In this document: piece after piece, positions 63,908-64,000 of the stretch | Layout: each line of letters begins with the position of its first letter | Position numbering within the stretch: position 1 is the first letter of the stretch | NCBI RefSeq assembly: GCF_028283785.1 | Contig: NZ_JAPWKB010000012.1 | Location: 209,501 to 273,500 of the forward strand | Origin: Paraburkholderia sp. | Lineage (GTDB): Bacteria > Pseudomonadota > Gammaproteobacteria > Burkholderiales > Burkholderiaceae | Direction of reading: 5' to 3' | DNA: 64,000 nucleotides | Translations under genes and position numbers: made by a program | Notes under the pieces: model-generated | Told to the model about the DNA's origin: nothing | Seen by the model: the letters and a program-made list of their open reading frames with translations, nothing else | Database searches by the model: none

Positions 63908-64000
63908 CGTCTATTGCGTTTGAATCACCGCGCATAATCGGCCCGTAAAAAAGCCGACTCTCACGCGCCACGCGCGTCTCCTACACTCCGTCAGAACACG

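Overview
The window looks like the main chromosome of a beta-proteobacterium in the Burkholderiaceae, close to Paraburkholderia or Caballeronia. It has very high G+C. It carries the conserved block mnmG-rsmG-parA-parB-atpI, fused LivM-LivG transporters, a gsp cluster with gspC inverted, and a family of hairpin-bearing repeats of a kind I associate with these genera. The genus is inferred from gene order and recalled protein families; no database search was run.

Layout. 1-5.4 kb (minus strand): the start of atpI, then parB, parA, rsmG and mnmG, with two perfect 16-bp parS sites. 5.4-17.3 kb (minus): two branched-chain amino-acid-type ABC uptake systems with three substrate-binding proteins. 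17.6-22.8 kb (minus): a GMC oxidoreductase and mmsA, separated by a ~0.77-kb repeat element that has been split by an IS30-family insertion sequence. 22.9-33 kb: mixed-strand housekeeping and regulatory genes, including LysR, CYTH, Lrp with phhA/phhB, a two-component system, a SET-domain protein, an OYE-family reductase, a glutamine amidotransferase and a MarR regulator. 33-41.8 kb: ybdK, a CPA2 antiporter, a probable chromosomal replication origin at about 36.8-37.05 kb, mnmC, an HU gene, a CobW-type GTPase and a lytic transglycosylase. 42.5-54.9 kb: a type II secretion operon, gspD-E-F-(C inverted)-G-H-I-J-K-L-M-N, in which a second copy of the repeat element sits between gspJ and the body of gspK. 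54.9-60.3 kb: a multidrug efflux locus (NodT-type outer-membrane factor, small membrane protein, MarR, EmrB) with no membrane-fusion gene, then a lipoprotein. 60.5-64 kb: gshA, a frameshifted ada, and a small-RNA candidate.

How the pieces fit. Genes left of ~22.8 kb point left and the gsp operon on the right points right. That fits bidirectional replication from the origin candidate at ~36.9 kb, with ParA, ParB and parS close by for segregation. The small-RNA candidate at 63.85 kb carries two tandem anti-Shine-Dalgarno repeats. The complementary sequence GGAGACA lies just upstream of the starts of two periplasmic binding proteins, the GMC oxidoreductase and a 13-codon mini-ORF in this same window, suggesting a post-transcriptional uptake and catabolism network. 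The least settled points are the start of gspK, the state of ada (one extra T just before its first zinc cysteine) and the identity of the two small-RNA candidates.
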